Assembly (NCBI GenBank): GCA_905207485.1
Contig: CAJLLL010000023.1
Coordinates: 1-31,891 of the forward strand
From: an uncultured Phascolarctobacterium sp.
GTDB lineage: Bacteria; Bacillota; Negativicutes; Acidaminococcales; Acidaminococcaceae
DNA length: 31,891 bases
Direction: 5' to 3'
A program made the translations under genes and the position numbers. The notes below the pieces were generated by a model. It did not search any database. It was not told where the DNA came from and saw only the letters and a program-made list of their open reading frames with translations. Within the stretch, counting starts at the first letter, position 1. Every line of letters starts with the position of its first letter. This document shows, piece after piece, positions 31,272 to 31,891 of the stretch.

Positions 31272-31891
31272 ATGAAACTGTCTACAAGAATCATGGCAGC
31301 ACTGGTAATTGGCGTCATTGCCGGCCTGCTGCTTGGTGAAGATGGTGCCGAATTTGCCAAAACATGGATTGGCCCGTTTGGCTCCATTTTTATGAACATG
31401 ATTAAGATGACCATTGTACCGATGGTTTTTGCTTCACTTGTTATCGGCATGTGCAGCCTCGGCGATATTAAAAAAATCCGCCGCATCGGCATGAAAACCG
31501 TCATCTACTATCTCGTAACAACAGCGTTTGCTATTGTGCTGGGCCTTATTTTGGGCAGCGTTATCCAACCGGGCGCAGGCATGAACCTGCCTGCTGACGG
31601 AGTTGCAGCCGCAGCCAAAGAAGCTCCGCCCATTATGAGCGTTATTGTAAACATCTTCCCCACCAATCCGATTGAATCCATGCTGAAAGCAGATATGCTG
31701 CAAATTATCGTTTTCGCACTGTTCCTCGGCGTTGGCATTACTATGGTTGGCGAACCTGCCGACCCGTTTAAAAATACCATTAACGGTCTTGCAGAAGTAT
31801 CTTATAAAATTGTCGGCATCATTATGGAGTTTGCCCCGATTGGCGTGTTCGGCCTTATTACACCGGTTGTTGCCGCCAACGGCCCTGCCGT
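31272..31891 (+). CDS. dicarboxylate/amino acid:cation symporter (SDF family), cut by window edge
   Basis: The first 206 codons of a sodium/proton-driven symporter; the rest lies outside. Family features: MKLSTRIMAALVIGVIAGLL, the GPFGSIFMNMIKMTIVPMVF segment, LVIGMCSLGDIKKIRRIG, a PTNPIESMLKADMLQIIVFA stretch and the start of EFAPIGVFGL. About five or six membrane segments are visible. Members import glutamate/aspartate, C4-dicarboxylates or serine/threonine; the substrate-deciding C-terminal half is missing. GAGGAGG lies 8 nt before the ATG. Strong promoter with palindromic operator-like DNA upstream suggests regulated expression. Confidence 0.93.
   Translation, partial: MKLSTRIMAALVIGVIAGLLLGEDGAEFAKTWIGPFGSIFMNMIKMTIVPMVFASLVIGMCSLGDIKKIRRIGMKTVIYYLVTTAFAIVLGLILGSVIQPGAGMNLPADGVAAAAKEAPPIMSVIVNIFPTNPIESMLKADMLQIIVFALFLGVGITMVGEPADPFKNTINGLAEVSYKIVGIIMEFAPIGVFGLITPVVAANGPA

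Noticed and set aside
1..31891. CRISPR arrays, tRNA or rRNA genes, insertion sequences or phage genes
   Set aside because: None could be recognised: no regularly spaced repeats, cloverleaf sequences, transposase motifs or phage structural genes were found by eye.

Overview
The window looks like chromosomal DNA from a diderm Firmicute (class Negativicutes). The gene complement is Firmicute-like: yycJ-htrA-rlmH, fakA with a DegV protein, an S-box riboswitch, and SD-rich starts with GTG/TTG use. At the left edge, however, there is a type V autotransporter with a signal peptide and the start of an outer-membrane beta-barrel, which requires an outer membrane. A Phascolarctobacterium/Acidaminococcus-like relative is my guess; no rRNA or other marker is present to confirm it. 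TGA is used as a normal stop (for example yycJ and the first lysO half).

Layout. 1-2897 (-): autotransporter running off the left edge, preceded by a small XRE regulator (3049-3282) and a WYL regulator (3586-4551). 4727-7747 (-): operon deoC-yycJ-htrA-rlmH. 7900-8325 (-): Fur/PerR-family regulator, divergent from tex (8518-10683, +). 10711-14079: AT-richer accessory stretch of small unrelated genes (a SUKH-fold protein, a DUF4274-like protein, two unrecognised proteins) plus a minus-strand SUMF1/FGE-like protein; it resembles an orphan immunity-gene cluster, with no toxin in view. 14289-15190 (-): lysine exporter LysO split into two overlapping genes. 15243-19147 (-): degV - M48 peptidase-like - fakA operon. 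19296-19853 (-): small exported protein. 19988-21676 (-): CstA-family transporter. 21927-22739 (-): metQ behind a complete SAM (S-box) riboswitch. 23068-25725 (-): malic enzyme and two-subunit fumarase operon. 25798-29872 (-): operon of a HyuA-like ATPase, an HDAC-family protein with a Cys-rich tail, a broken rdgB and a YfcE-type phosphoesterase. 30117-31127 (+): PAP2 phosphatase and a broken GNAT gene. 31272 to the right edge (+): dicarboxylate/amino-acid:cation symporter.

How the genes fit together. Malic enzyme plus fumarase link fumarate, malate and pyruvate, and CstA and the SDF-family symporter would supply peptide/pyruvate-type and dicarboxylate/amino-acid substrates, consistent with an organic-acid/amino-acid fermenting anaerobe. 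FakA with a DegV (FakB-like) protein suggests exogenous fatty acid activation. Three genes carry visible lesions: rdgB has an in-frame TGA at residue 34, the GNAT gene is frameshifted, and the M48 protein has HELGY instead of HELGH. No tRNA, rRNA, CRISPR array or insertion sequence was seen. The best candidates for something undescribed are the HyuA-like/HDAC-zinc-ribbon gene pair and the 10.7-14.1 kb immunity-like cluster.
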